From assembly GCF_003719725.1 (NCBI RefSeq), contig NZ_RIAX01000004.1, positions 124,001 to 188,000 of the forward strand: a stretch of DNA of 64,000 bases. The letters are read 5' to 3'. Positions within the stretch are counted from its first letter, which is position 1; the number at the start of each line of letters is the position of its first letter. Under the pieces are notes generated by a model, which did no database searches, was not told where the DNA came from, and saw nothing but the letters and a program-made list of their open reading frames with translations. This DNA is from Planococcus salinus (GTDB taxonomy: Bacteria > Bacillota > Bacilli > Bacillales_A > Planococcaceae). Positions 25,985 through 35,083 of this stretch are shown piece by piece. Made by a program: the position numbers and the translations under genes.

Positions 25985-27112
25985 TTAATCGAATTTTATG
26001 ATAATCCTCGATGCCTTACCACTAGATAATTTATCAAACCCCTCATTAACTTCTTCTAGAGTTATAAACTCAGTAAGCAATTTATCAACCGGCAAACGCT
26101 TCTGCTTAGTTAGTTCTATATAGTTAGGAATATCTTTACTTGGAACGGAACTACCTATATATGAACCTTTCAGAGTCCTTTCTTCTGCTGTTAAAGTGAC
26201 GTATGGAAAAGAAAAGTTATGATCCGGATGAGGGAGACCTGTAGTAATAGTAGTTCCTCCACGCTTAGTTATAGCATATGCAACTTCCATCGCCGGTACG
26301 ACTCCTGCTGTTTCAAAAACGTATTCAAGACCGCCTCCTGTTGCTTTACTAATGTGTTCGACAACATCTTTATCTGTCGAATTAAATACATCGGTTGCTC
26401 CTAAGTCTTTTGCTTGAAGTAACTTTGAATCATTTATGTCCACAGCTACAATTCTGCTTGCTCCTGCGGCAACCGCTCCTATAAGAGCACTGAGGCCCAC
26501 ACCTCCGAGCCCAACAATAGCTACTGTATTCCCTAATTTGATATTCGCTGTGTTTATTACCGCTCCAACTCCGGTTATAACAGCACACCCATACAAAGCG
26601 AGTTTTTCAAAAGGTAACTCTTTGTCAACTTTTACTAAAGAATTTCTCGATACAACTGCATATTCAGAAAAAGCAGATACACCTGTATGATGATTTATAT
26701 CTTCTTTCAATGTATGTAATCGTCTTTCTCCACTTATTAAAGTGCCCGCTGTATTTGTTACTGCTGCAGGTTCGCAGAGTGCGGGGCGACCTTCTTTACA
26801 AGGTAGACAATGACCACAACTTGGAACAAAGACACATACTACATGATCCCCTTTTTGTAAGTCTGTAACGTTCTCCCCTGTTTTTATAACTATCCCCGAA
26901 GCCTCGTGTCCTAATGCCATTGGTAACGGTCTCGGCCTACTTCCATTTATTACCGACAAATCGGAGTGGCAAAGACTTGCTGCTTTAATCTGGATCAGAA
27001 CTTCTCCTTGTCCAGGGGGGTCTAATTCTAAGGTCTCGATATTGATGGGTCTACTTTCTGCATACGGAAGAGTAGCACCTGAGGTCCGTAATACGGCTGA
27101 TTTCACTTTCAT
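25985..27112 (-). CDS. Zinc-dependent alcohol dehydrogenase (class III-like MDR)
   Basis: 375 residues. Catalytic zinc site CHSDLSVINGSRPRPLPMALGHE and the structural zinc loop CGHCLPCKEGRPALC are intact; the Rossmann motif is VGLGGVGLSALIGA. The sequence is of the long-chain, class III/NDMA-dependent-like group. GAAGGAG precedes the ATG. It is coupled with an aldehyde dehydrogenase upstream and the TRAP genes downstream, so it likely oxidises an alcohol or hydroxy acid whose aldehyde goes to that enzyme. Confidence 0.9.
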   Translation of the reverse strand: MKVKSAVLRTSGATLPYAESRPINIETLELDPPGQGEVLIQIKAASLCHSDLSVINGSRPRPLPMALGHEASGIVIKTGENVTDLQKGDHVVCVFVPSCGHCLPCKEGRPALCEPAAVTNTAGTLISGERRLHTLKEDINHHTGVSAFSEYAVVSRNSLVKVDKELPFEKLALYGCAVITGVGAVINTANIKLGNTVAIVGLGGVGLSALIGAVAAGASRIVAVDINDSKLLQAKDLGATDVFNSTDKDVVEHISKATGGGLEYVFETAGVVPAMEVAYAITKRGGTTITTGLPHPDHNFSFPYVTLTAEERTLKGSYIGSSVPSKDIPNYIELTKQKRLPVDKLLTEFITLEEVNEGFDKLSSGKASRIIIKFD

Positions 27113-27167
27113 AACAGTTCTCCTTCTTATATTTAATTATTTATCTTTTTTACTTTTTGAATGTCAT

Positions 27168-28616
27168 TTAATACATTTTTATTCCTACAAACTTTGTTTC
27201 TGTCATATCTTCCATGGCGTACTTAACGCCTTCTTTACCAATACCGCTTCTTTTAATTCCACCGTAAGGAATATGATCGTATCTACGTACAGATACTTCA
27301 TTTATCCATATGCCTCCAGTTTCAATAGCATCCACTAGGCGCATTGCACGATTTATATCCTTCGTGAAAACCCCTGCATGTAAACCGAAATCAGAGTCAT
27401 TAGCTTTTTCAATGACCTCTTTTTCTTCAGCAAATTGCATTACACTTACTATAGGGGCAAATACCTCCGCACAAACTACTTTCATTTCTGACGTAACATC
27501 ACTTATTACAGTCGGTTCAAAAAGCGTCCCTTGCCGGTTTCCACCAGCCAATACGACAGCCCCTTGATCTACTGCTTCTTTAATCCATAACTGCGCTCTA
27601 TTGGCAGCCTCTTCTGTAATCATCGGACCCATTTGGGTAGTTTCATCAAGTGGGTCTCCAACTTTAATCAGTTTTACTTTTTCAATTAGTTTCTCTAAAA
27701 ATTCGTTATATATTTTTTCATGTACATATATTCTTTGGGCAGATACACAGGCTTGGCCTGCATTCGTAAACCCTCCTTGCACTATTGAATTAATCGCAAC
27801 TTCAAGATGACTGTCGTCAAAAATAATATTGGGTGCATTTGCTCCTAGCTCTAATGTAACTTTTTTTCTTTTGGCCATTTCCTTGATTTTCCACCCTACT
27901 GCCCCGCTACCTGTAAATGTAACTTTTTTTACTTTTGGATTTGTAACAAGAGGCTCCACCAAATCTTGGCCAGTCCCCATGACAATATTGAACGCTCCTT
28001 TGGGCAAACCAGCTTCTTCAAATAATTGATAAAGCAGAACCGATGATAAAGGAGTCTTCTCAGCAGGTTTCAAAACGATAGTATTACCTGAAGCTATTGC
28101 TGGGGCAACTTTGTGAAGCACTAAGTTTAAAGGAAAATTGAAAGGCGTTATTGCTGCAATTACACCGATGGGAACTTTTTTGGTGAATCCTATTTGATTT
28201 TCCCCTCCAATAGCACTATCCAGAGGAATTTGTTCTCCGTAAAGCGTTTTCGCACCTTCAGATGCAAACCTCAATACTTGGACTGCTCGTGCAACTTCTC
28301 CTTTGCTTTCTGTTATCGGTTTTCCTACTTCCAGTGAAAGTAACCGAGCAAACTCATCGGTTTTCGATTCCAGTAAATCAGCAGTTTTCCTTAATATTTC
28401 AGAACGCTGGTGAGCTGGCATTTTCTTCATTACATTATTATAAGTTTGGTAGGCGCTATCAATTGCAGACCTCACATCATCATGGTTTGCACATGATATT
28501 TTACCAATTATTTCATTATTGTATGGGTTACAAACTTCTATTTCTTCTCGCCCGTCTTTACTGATTTCCCTACCATCAATCATAGAACCAAAATGATACA
28601 TCTTTAAATCAATCAA
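27168..28616 (-). CDS. NAD(P)-dependent aldehyde dehydrogenase, module A
   Basis: 482 residues, TTG start at 28616 seven bases after GAGGAG. Family motifs: ITPFNFPLNLVLHKVAPAI, LKPAEKTP, FTGSGAVGWKI, catalytic Glu in LELGANAPNI and catalytic Cys in GFTNAGQACVSAQRIYV. The subgroup is that of succinate-semialdehyde, lactaldehyde and phosphonoacetaldehyde dehydrogenases. It leads the module A operon and has a perfect cre site about 90 bp upstream. The paralogue at 38.1-39.5 kb occupies the same place in module B. Confidence 0.9.
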   Translation of the reverse strand: MIDLKMYHFGSMIDGREISKDGREEIEVCNPYNNEIIGKISCANHDDVRSAIDSAYQTYNNVMKKMPAHQRSEILRKTADLLESKTDEFARLLSLEVGKPITESKGEVARAVQVLRFASEGAKTLYGEQIPLDSAIGGENQIGFTKKVPIGVIAAITPFNFPLNLVLHKVAPAIASGNTIVLKPAEKTPLSSVLLYQLFEEAGLPKGAFNIVMGTGQDLVEPLVTNPKVKKVTFTGSGAVGWKIKEMAKRKKVTLELGANAPNIIFDDSHLEVAINSIVQGGFTNAGQACVSAQRIYVHEKIYNEFLEKLIEKVKLIKVGDPLDETTQMGPMITEEAANRAQLWIKEAVDQGAVVLAGGNRQGTLFEPTVISDVTSEMKVVCAEVFAPIVSVMQFAEEKEVIEKANDSDFGLHAGVFTKDINRAMRLVDAIETGGIWINEVSVRRYDHIPYGGIKRSGIGKEGVKYAMEDMTETKFVGIKMY

Positions 28617-29182
28617 AATCTCACTCCTCTTGTTTTAATTATTTTTATCTTTTTAAAGTATTGTTAAAATTTCATCGAATAAATCAAAGAATTATGGCGT
28701 TTAATTGAAATCGTTTACATTTTATCTATTAAATTACATTTTGTACTAATTGAATTCTACCATAGCAATTCGTCGAAAGTAAACTAATATTTACAATTTT
28801 CCAATAATTTTAAATACTAGTGCTACTATTCTACTCCCTTTTGATAAAATCTATCTTAAGGGATTTATAAAACAGTTTAAAGGTACCCAAAATAGTTGCT
28901 TGTTAAAAAGGTTTGAAAAATACCTCACTTATTGTTATTTTCAGTCAACTTAAATACCTCTCAATAAGGAGGTGCTTAACAATATTCAAGGATTTATATC
29001 TCAGCTGTATCATATCCAATTCACTAGCTCTCAATCTACTATAATACGCTTTCACTGAATGATATTCTCTGGATTTCAAGCCAGAAAGAAAAATGAATTT
29101 CTTATAGCAATAGACTTCAGTTGACATTACACATAAATTTCTAGACCGTAAATCTGAATACTAATCTAATTAATTAACCTTC
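28617..29182. other. Intergenic region upstream of the module A operon
   Basis: AT-rich. It holds the cre site at 28706-28719. A 60-codon minus-strand frame (29127-28945) has no ribosome site and no known motif and is not called. Confidence 0.5.
28706..28719 (-). promoter_or_regulatory. Catabolite-responsive element (cre), module A
   Basis: TGAAATCGTTTACA fits the Bacillus cre consensus WTGNAANCGNWNNCW completely. It lies 90 bp upstream of the aldehyde dehydrogenase start, where CcpA would repress the module. Confidence 0.7.
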
Positions 29183-30076
29183 TTACTTGATCTCCACCCC
29201 TGCCCATTCTTCCATATACCGGACAATATAAGTGAAATCCTTATCTCCTGCTCCTTGGGTCATCGCGAATCGCCAGAAATGGATCAAATTAGATCCCAGG
29301 AAGATGGGAACGTTCAAATGCGCAGCTAAATCACCGTACATTTTTATGTCTTTGTAGGCCAGGGATGTTTTAAAACCAAAATCGAATTTTCTGCTCAGTA
29401 TGGACCTCGGAAACTTATCTCGAGTAGCTGTATTTCTTCCGCTGCTGATATCCAAAACTTGAATCATCTTATCTGGATCTAACCCCGCTTTTACACCAAG
29501 AACAACAGCTTCAGAAGTCATTGCCAATGACGCAAAAGACAGCAAGTTATTTATAATTTTCATCGACTGTGCCTGCCCCGGCTCTTCACCGATATAAAAA
29601 ATATTTTTTCCTATGATTTCCAATACCTCATGACAACTCTCGTACGTTTCTTTATCGCCGGAAACCATAGTGGCTAATGTGCCGTTTTTTGCACCCGATA
29701 CGCCTCCGCTTACAGGAGAGTCCAACACTTTTATTCCTTTTTCGCTCAGTCCCGCTGCGATGGTTTCCGCCATTTCCTTTCCGGTAGTCGACAGATCAAC
29801 AAATATTTCCACCTTTTTACCTTCGATGACTCCATCAGAAGAAAGGGCTACTCCTTTTACAATGGCGGGGGTAGGCAGGCTGACCAACACACATTCAGCT
29901 TTATCTCCAACATCACGCGGAGATGAGGCGATTTGCACGCCCTCCCCCTCAAAAGACTTCAAGACTTCTGTGTTTATATCGTACAAAGCCAGCTTGTAGC
30001 CTCTTTCCAAAAGTCTGGTGACCATGTGATGCCCCATATTCCCCAAGCCGATAAATCCAATGGTTTTATCCTTCAT
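29183..30076 (-). CDS. 3-hydroxyisobutyrate dehydrogenase-family oxidoreductase, module A
   Basis: 297 residues from the ATG at 30076, nine bases after AAAGGAGG. N-terminal Rossmann motif GFIGLGNMGHHM, substrate motif DSPVSGGVSGAKNGTLATMVSG (residues near 122-143) and catalytic Lys in KIINNLLSF. The family oxidises beta-hydroxy acids or reduces tartronate semialdehyde. It is co-transcribed with the GntR regulator. The paralogue at 39.6-40.5 kb is closely similar throughout, including the C-terminal FWRFAMTQGAGDKDFTYI stretch. Confidence 0.9.
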   Translation of the reverse strand: MKDKTIGFIGLGNMGHHMVTRLLERGYKLALYDINTEVLKSFEGEGVQIASSPRDVGDKAECVLVSLPTPAIVKGVALSSDGVIEGKKVEIFVDLSTTGKEMAETIAAGLSEKGIKVLDSPVSGGVSGAKNGTLATMVSGDKETYESCHEVLEIIGKNIFYIGEEPGQAQSMKIINNLLSFASLAMTSEAVVLGVKAGLDPDKMIQVLDISSGRNTATRDKFPRSILSRKFDFGFKTSLAYKDIKMYGDLAAHLNVPIFLGSNLIHFWRFAMTQGAGDKDFTYIVRYMEEWAGVEIK

Positions 30077-30136
30077 CGTCACGAACCTCCTTTACCCAGT
30101 TGGTTTCGTTTCCGTGATATTCATACCATGCTCCTG

Positions 30137-30787
30137 TTAATCCCGAACAATACTTTCCAATATGGACATGCCTCTTTTTTTCTTTATCTGCAAAATTCCC
30201 GGAATTTCTGTAAAGTCCTTGTTCTCGATGCCTTTTACAATTTGGCTGTATTCAGCGGCCGATCTGCTTAAGCTTATGGGATGTGACAACGTCAAATATC
30301 GGAAAGTCGTCCATCTCATGTTCAGCCGTTGATACACATCAATCAATACATTGTTGTTGGACAGCTGGATCAATCGTAAGTGAAGTTCTTCCACCACCAA
30401 ATGACATTTTTTCACTTCCCGTTTGTCGATGGTAGCCTGCATTTCATCAATCAGCCTCTTCAGTTCATCGATTTGTTCTCGGGTGCAAATCATAATCCCC
30501 CTATTGATCGCCAATTCCGTAATGGTATACACCACGTCATACAAATCACTAATTTCTTTGAAAGAAATTTCTTTCACAAATACACCGCGTCTCGGAATCT
30601 TTTCCACCACACCCTGACTTTCCAAAATAAATAAAGCTTCCCGGATGGGCGAACGACTTATGTTAAACTCCTTGCTTAAATCGGTTTCCACCAATTTTTG
30701 GCCAGGCATCAATGTGCCTTCGGCAATCTGTATCGCAATTGCTTCAGCTATCTGTTGAGCCACTGTTCCATTCACTGTTTTTTCCAT
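30137..30787 (-). CDS. GntR-family regulator, FCD subfamily
   Basis: 216 residues. The winged helix lies at residues 8-75 (LVETDLSKEFNISRSPIREA, then LESQGVVEKIPRRGVFV). An all-helical FCD ligand domain follows, with metal-binding type Asp/His positions (DLYDVV, ELHLRLIQLS). FCD regulators usually sense carboxylates and bind short palindromes with a TNGTNNNACNA or TGTATACA core. Such palindromes are spread over the promoters at 31-42 kb, so this is the likely regulator of module B and perhaps A. Confidence 0.9.
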   Translation of the reverse strand: MEKTVNGTVAQQIAEAIAIQIAEGTLMPGQKLVETDLSKEFNISRSPIREALFILESQGVVEKIPRRGVFVKEISFKEISDLYDVVYTITELAINRGIMICTREQIDELKRLIDEMQATIDKREVKKCHLVVEELHLRLIQLSNNNVLIDVYQRLNMRWTTFRYLTLSHPISLSRSAAEYSQIVKGIENKDFTEIPGILQIKKKRGMSILESIVRD

Positions 30788-31150
30788 TTACCTCATACCC
30801 TTTTAAAATATTTGGTTTTACTAAATGATGCTGCTAGCTTAAAAAATAATATATACAAAGCAAATCACCTTCCACGATATCAGGCATTTTAGTTGTTGGT
30901 ATTGGTATTGCTTTTGAAAAATTATGTAACGAGAAAATCATCAGGTTTCTTTTCGGTGATTTCACATTATTATTCCTTAAACTATGCATAATATTATAGC
31001 AATGATAAGAGTATACAAAACAGAAATTGGTCAAGCGGTAAGAACAGATTTTAGATAAGATGTAATATAGAAGAGATTTTTAAAAGCCTGCAGGCAAGAC
31101 CCCAAAGCAAGGGGGTTTCGCCTGCCTTCTTCTAAGAAGCGGCAAAATCT
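30788..31150. other. Intergenic region upstream of the GntR gene
   Basis: Contains the terminator of the CMD gene at its right end and an AGAGTATACAAAA half-type operator at 31007-31019. That is about 220 bp upstream of the regulator's start, too far for simple autorepression unless the transcript has a long leader. Confidence 0.45.
31084..31125 (-). terminator. Terminator of module B
   Basis: GCAGGC...ACCCC pairs with GGGGT...GCCTGC with one internal mismatch and an eight-base loop. AGGCTTTTAAAAA follows on the minus strand, 26 bp past the CMD stop. Confidence 0.65.
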
Positions 31151-31534
31151 TTATTTCCCTTCTTTCTCCATCTCATCAAAGACCTGCTTGGCATTTCGGA
31201 AGCTGTCAACGCCTGCAGGTACACCACAATAGATGGCACACTGCAAAAAGACCTCTGTAATCTCTTCTTTTGTCACACCGTTGTTCAGTGCTCCTCTTGT
31301 ATGAAGTTTCAGCTCGTGCGGGCGATTTAATGCTGTCAACATCGCCAGATTCAGTAAGCTTCTGTCTCTTTTCGACAGGCCGGGTCTTGTCCATACTTCA
31401 CCCCAGCAATACTCTGTGACCAATTCCTGCATCGGCATATTGAAATCGTCAGCTGTAGAAAGAGATCTCTCGACATGCTCTGCACCCAGTACACTTTTCC
31501 GAATTTCCAAACCTTCATCAAATCGTTTACTCAT
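31151..31534 (-). CDS. Carboxymuconolactone decarboxylase-family protein (single domain)
   Basis: 127 residues from the ATG at 31534 after TGGAGATG. Whole-length CMD fold of the PcaC kind: EYCWGEVWTRPGLSKRDRSLLNLAMLTALNR, then ELKLHTRGALNNGVTKEEITEVFLQ. The peroxidase CxxC of AhpD-type relatives is absent. With the alpha/beta hydrolase next to it this recalls the PcaC/PcaD pair of protocatechuate breakdown, though no other genes of that route are here. A 30-bp operator lies 70 bp upstream. Confidence 0.88.
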   Translation of the reverse strand: MSKRFDEGLEIRKSVLGAEHVERSLSTADDFNMPMQELVTEYCWGEVWTRPGLSKRDRSLLNLAMLTALNRPHELKLHTRGALNNGVTKEEITEVFLQCAIYCGVPAGVDSFRNAKQVFDEMEKEGK

Positions 31535-31603
31535 TTCAACATCTCCATTCATTTGATTTTCACTACTTATTCCATATCACTTTTCGGACTGACCAAAAGT
31601 GTC

Positions 31604-31633
31604 CTTGTTCAAATTGTATACAATTTGAACAAG
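31604..31633. promoter_or_regulatory. Perfect 30-bp palindromic operator (TTGTATACAA core)
   Basis: Dyad centred at 31618/31619, core AAATTGTATACAATTT, pairing over 15 bases each side. It is upstream of the CMD gene. This is the longest and most symmetrical of the TTGTATACAA sites and the best candidate binding site of the GntR-FCD protein. Confidence 0.75.
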
Positions 31634-31683
31634 TTGTCAATCCAATTAAACATAAAATTCAGAAAACTTTAAGTTGAAATCGT

Positions 31684-32931
31684 TTAATGCTTTTCTAAAA
31701 TTTCATCCAGCACCGGCTGTACATATTTCAACAAACCTGCTGGATTTTCAGAGGGAGGAAAATGCCCCATCCCTTCCATTTTGATAAACGTCCCATCCAT
31801 CCTGTTTGCCGCTTCTTCGCTTTGTTCCGGAGTGCAGGAGTAATCGTATTCACCACAGAATATCCATAGTGGGCATTGTGTTTTTCCGATCCCTTGTGCT
31901 TGTTTTGGCCAGTCATAGCTGTAGAAATAAGTGTCTCCCTGATAGACGCCTGGCCCCCCTTGAGCATACTCCCATAACACAAGCCTGCGGAAATATTCCG
32001 GGCTTTCAGGCGACATCAAACCGTTTACCCAGGAGGAGAGAAAGTGGCCACCATGCACCTGCAAATGGTTTGTCCAGTTGACACGCCTCCCTTCTCTTCC
32101 AAAACCTCCTTCCATTGAAACTACCGCCCGGAACAGCTCACCGTACCGGGCAGCAAGGTGCAACACAATAGCCCCTCCCATGGAAGACCCAGAAATCACT
32201 GGTTTTTTGTCGTATAGATCAGCTGCTTTCAAAAAGCCTAAAATCCATTCTGTATACAATTTCGTCGTCAATTTATACGGTTTTTCCCAAAATTTATCGG
32301 GAGGGGAAGATTTTCCGTGATATGGTAAATCGAATGCAATCATCCGCCATTTCTTTTGCAGTGTTTTATTGCCCAACAAATATTTATATTGACGCGAGTC
32401 CGACCCAGCCGTATGAAGAAAGATGATTGGCTGGCCTTCGCCAGCTTCTTCATAATATGTAACATGCTCTTCCCCATTTACATACATTTTTACATAATGG
32501 CCTTTGATCGTTTCAGGACTGAATTTCTCTTCTGTCAATTTAGCCGCCAGACTTTCCGTTTCTTCTTTCGCCGACAACAGCAACCGCTCAACTATCCGTA
32601 TAGATTGAGCCCAGACCAGCCGGTTTCCCTCAATGGATACTCCCGGAACATGAGCTACCATTGCCTGCAATGTATTGTGGAACGGCGGAGCAACCTTCTG
32701 CAGATACTTTGACCAGGCGCTTCCTGGTATGCTGATGGTGAAATCCCAGACATGATCCAATGTCAGTTTTCGGGTCACGGAAATTTCCTCTTTGTGGATG
32801 TGCCACAGGTACGTTTCATCTCCGATCTTCAAAAGAAACGAGAAGTTCAAATCACTCAGCTGTAAAAAGCTTTTCAGTTCTTCGTCTTCACTGGCTTTTT
32901 GCATCCATTCATTTACTTGATCCTCATCCAT
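31684..32931 (-). CDS. Alpha/beta hydrolase with N-terminal SCP2-like domain
   Basis: 415 residues, longer than the usual 270-300. The first 140 residues (FSFLLKIGDETYLWHIHKEE...WDFTISIPGSAWSKYLQ) look like a sterol-carrier (SCP2) type lipid-binding domain. The C-terminal hydrolase has oxyanion loop FLHTAGSDSRQ, nucleophile elbow SGSSMGGAI, acid in CGEYDYSC and base His in MEGMGHFPPSENP. It probably hydrolyses a hydrophobic ester or lactone that the N-terminal domain holds. It sits between a lactonase-like MBL gene and a CMD gene in the same operon. Confidence 0.85.
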   Translation of the reverse strand: MDEDQVNEWMQKASEDEELKSFLQLSDLNFSFLLKIGDETYLWHIHKEEISVTRKLTLDHVWDFTISIPGSAWSKYLQKVAPPFHNTLQAMVAHVPGVSIEGNRLVWAQSIRIVERLLLSAKEETESLAAKLTEEKFSPETIKGHYVKMYVNGEEHVTYYEEAGEGQPIIFLHTAGSDSRQYKYLLGNKTLQKKWRMIAFDLPYHGKSSPPDKFWEKPYKLTTKLYTEWILGFLKAADLYDKKPVISGSSMGGAIVLHLAARYGELFRAVVSMEGGFGREGRRVNWTNHLQVHGGHFLSSWVNGLMSPESPEYFRRLVLWEYAQGGPGVYQGDTYFYSYDWPKQAQGIGKTQCPLWIFCGEYDYSCTPEQSEEAANRMDGTFIKMEGMGHFPPSENPAGLLKYVQPVLDEILEKH

Positions 32932-32974
32932 GTTTCATGATTCTCCTTCCTTTTCAGTTTACTGTGAAAGTTCA

Positions 32975-33766
32975 TCAGGATAATTTAAAGACAACCTCTG
33001 CGAATTCGTCACTGACACTCGGAAACTTTTCCGTCACTTTCGGGTCATGACCCGGGATGATTAACTCCGGCGAGCTGGCCAATTTGTTCACCTTATCAAA
33101 CGAATCATACATTTGAGGAATATTATGAACACCTGAAAAAGGTCTGTCTTCTTCAATATTTTTGTAGTAATGCGTGGCATCTGATGCTAACACAAGGGTT
33201 CCTTTCTCAGTATTAACAGTAACAATCTGAAGGCCAGCCGAATGCCCTCCGACTTTATAGACGTTAATGCCTGGTGCTATTTCTTCATCGCCGTTTACAA
33301 ATTTTACTTTTGCCTTAAAGTTCTCTTTTACTAAATGAAGTATATCCTGTTCTTCGATGACGCTGTAAAATGCCAATCTTGAAGCATATTTTCCTGTCCA
33401 GAATGCCATCTCCTCTTCTTGCAAAACAAAGGTGGCATCGGGGAATTTCGTCAGATTGCCGATATGATCATAATGCATATGGGTAATAATCACCTTTGAG
33501 ACTTCTTCTTTTTTGACGCCGAACTTTTCCAACGTCTCAATCGGACAGCGCAAAAATGTACGTTTTCTTTCATTGGATACTTTTTCGTTGAAGCCGACGT
33601 CGATGACAAATGTATGAGCAGCTGATTTGGCAACCCAGATAAAATAGTCCATCGGCATGGAATAATCTTCATGCGGATCGAAGTGACCATAGAAGTTATC
33701 GTAGGCTTTGACATCTCTGGTGGCATATCTAATCGCATATACTTCGTAAACGTCCTCTTTACTCAT
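32975..33766 (-). CDS. MBL-fold lactonase-like hydrolase (AttM/BlcC type)
   Basis: 263 residues. Metal motif ITHMHYDHIGN (HxHxDH), later ligands His in GGHSAGLQ, Asp in ASDATHYY and His in IPGHDP. All ligands of the dinuclear N-acyl-homoserine-lactonase family are present. Relatives open gamma-lactones in catabolic operons (BlcC on gamma-butyrolactone) as well as quorum signals. The operon, with dehydrogenases and TRAP genes, favours a catabolic lactone role. Confidence 0.88.
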   Translation of the reverse strand: MSKEDVYEVYAIRYATRDVKAYDNFYGHFDPHEDYSMPMDYFIWVAKSAAHTFVIDVGFNEKVSNERKRTFLRCPIETLEKFGVKKEEVSKVIITHMHYDHIGNLTKFPDATFVLQEEEMAFWTGKYASRLAFYSVIEEQDILHLVKENFKAKVKFVNGDEEIAPGINVYKVGGHSAGLQIVTVNTEKGTLVLASDATHYYKNIEEDRPFSGVHNIPQMYDSFDKVNKLASSPELIIPGHDPKVTEKFPSVSDEFAEVVFKLS

Positions 33767-33800
33767 CTCGCATTCCCTCCATTTTTTAATCTTCTAAATG

Positions 33801-35081
33801 TCAGTCACCGAAGAAGTCGATCAGCGCTAAGGACAGTCCCGGTATGAAACTGACCACCATCAGGTTAAGCACCAATATAATTAAGAAAGGTATTGTCGCT
33901 ATGGCAATTCTTTTCAATGAAACATTCGCGATTGCACAGGCGACAAAAAGGTTTACCCCTAATGGAGGTGTACACAACCCAATCGCCAAGTTTAACACCA
34001 TGATGATTCCGAAATGAATCGGATCGATTCCAAATGCAGTCGCTGCAGGAAGCAGAAGTGGCGCCAAAATAAGAATCGCGGCTGTCGTTTCAAAAAACAT
34101 ACCGACAATCAACAGGAGCAGATTAATGATCAGCAGGAACATGATGACGTTTGGAGCCAGGTTCAGAAAGAACTCAGTTACCAATCCAAAAATGCCTTCC
34201 CTGCTTAAAATCCATCCGAACAACCCTGCGTTGGCGATAATAATCATAACAATCGAAGACATCTTCATCGCTTGGGTGAAAATTCCCAGGATGTTTTTGA
34301 AATTGATTTCCCGGTAAACAAAAACCCCGATTATAAATGAATACACCACCGCAATGATGGAGGCTTCTGTAGGTGTGAAGATTCCGCCATATATTCCGCC
34401 CAGCACAATAAACGGCATAATAATGGCCCAGATGGCATCTTTAAAAGCTACCCATACTTCCCTTGGGCTGGATCTTTCCAGCTTTTCAATATTTCCGTTT
34501 CTTTTTGCTGTTAAGTAAACGAGTAATAGTATGGATAAAGCTACCAATATCCCTGGAATTACTGCGGCTTTAAATAAGTCGCCTATTGAAGTACTTGTCA
34601 CCACCCCATATAAGATGAGGGGAATACTTGGTGGAATAATAATCCCTAAATTCCCGGAAATCGCCTGTATAGCACCGGCATTACTGCTGTCATACCCCTG
34701 TTTGATCATTGCTGGGATAAGTATTGCACCCAACGCTGCTACAGCTGCTGTTGCCGAGCCCGAAATGGCGCCAAAAAACAAGGAAGCAACTACGGCTACA
34801 ATTCCAAGTCCACCCGTGATATGGCCTGTTAAGCTTTGCGAAAAGTGAATAAGACGTTTTGAAATCCCGCCATGCTCCATTAAAGTACCCATCAGTATAA
34901 AAAACGGCACAGCCATGAGCGGGAAGGAGTCTAAAGATGTAAACATTCTTTGGACAACAATCACAAGCGGAATATCTCCTACCCCCCAAATCGCTATCAC
35001 AGACGCCAGGCCCAGAGATATAGCGATTGGCACACCCAGGACCAATAATATTCCCAACGTAATCACTAATATAGTTGCCAA
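33801..35081 (-). CDS. TRAP transporter large permease (DctM type), system B
   Basis: 426 residues with twelve or more membrane segments. Signatures: FPLMAVPFFILMGTLMEHGG, SGSATAAVAALGAILIPAM, NLGIIIPPSIPLILYG, GIFTPTEASIIAVVYS and LAIGLCTPPLGVNLFVA. Two bases separate it from the small permease. The lactonase-like gene follows 34 bp later. Confidence 0.93.
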   Translation of the reverse strand: MATILVITLGILLVLGVPIAISLGLASVIAIWGVGDIPLVIVVQRMFTSLDSFPLMAVPFFILMGTLMEHGGISKRLIHFSQSLTGHITGGLGIVAVVASLFFGAISGSATAAVAALGAILIPAMIKQGYDSSNAGAIQAISGNLGIIIPPSIPLILYGVVTSTSIGDLFKAAVIPGILVALSILLLVYLTAKRNGNIEKLERSSPREVWVAFKDAIWAIIMPFIVLGGIYGGIFTPTEASIIAVVYSFIIGVFVYREINFKNILGIFTQAMKMSSIVMIIIANAGLFGWILSREGIFGLVTEFFLNLAPNVIMFLLIINLLLLIVGMFFETTAAILILAPLLLPAATAFGIDPIHFGIIMVLNLAIGLCTPPLGVNLFVACAIANVSLKRIAIATIPFLIILVLNLMVVSFIPGLSLALIDFFGD

Positions 35082-35083
35082 GG

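Noticed and set aside
28945-29127. 60-codon open frame on the minus strand
   Set aside because: No ribosome binding site, no recognisable motif, low-complexity AT-rich context; likely chance.
31670-31684. TTGAAATCGTTTAAT as another cre site
   Set aside because: The essential 3' CA is missing, and it lies at the end of a coding sequence with no promoter role evident.
33490-33738. Secondary long frames inside real genes (for example antisense frames in the permease, TRAP and acyl-CoA genes)
   Set aside because: They lie wholly inside convincing genes, have no ribosome sites, and show no domain motifs.
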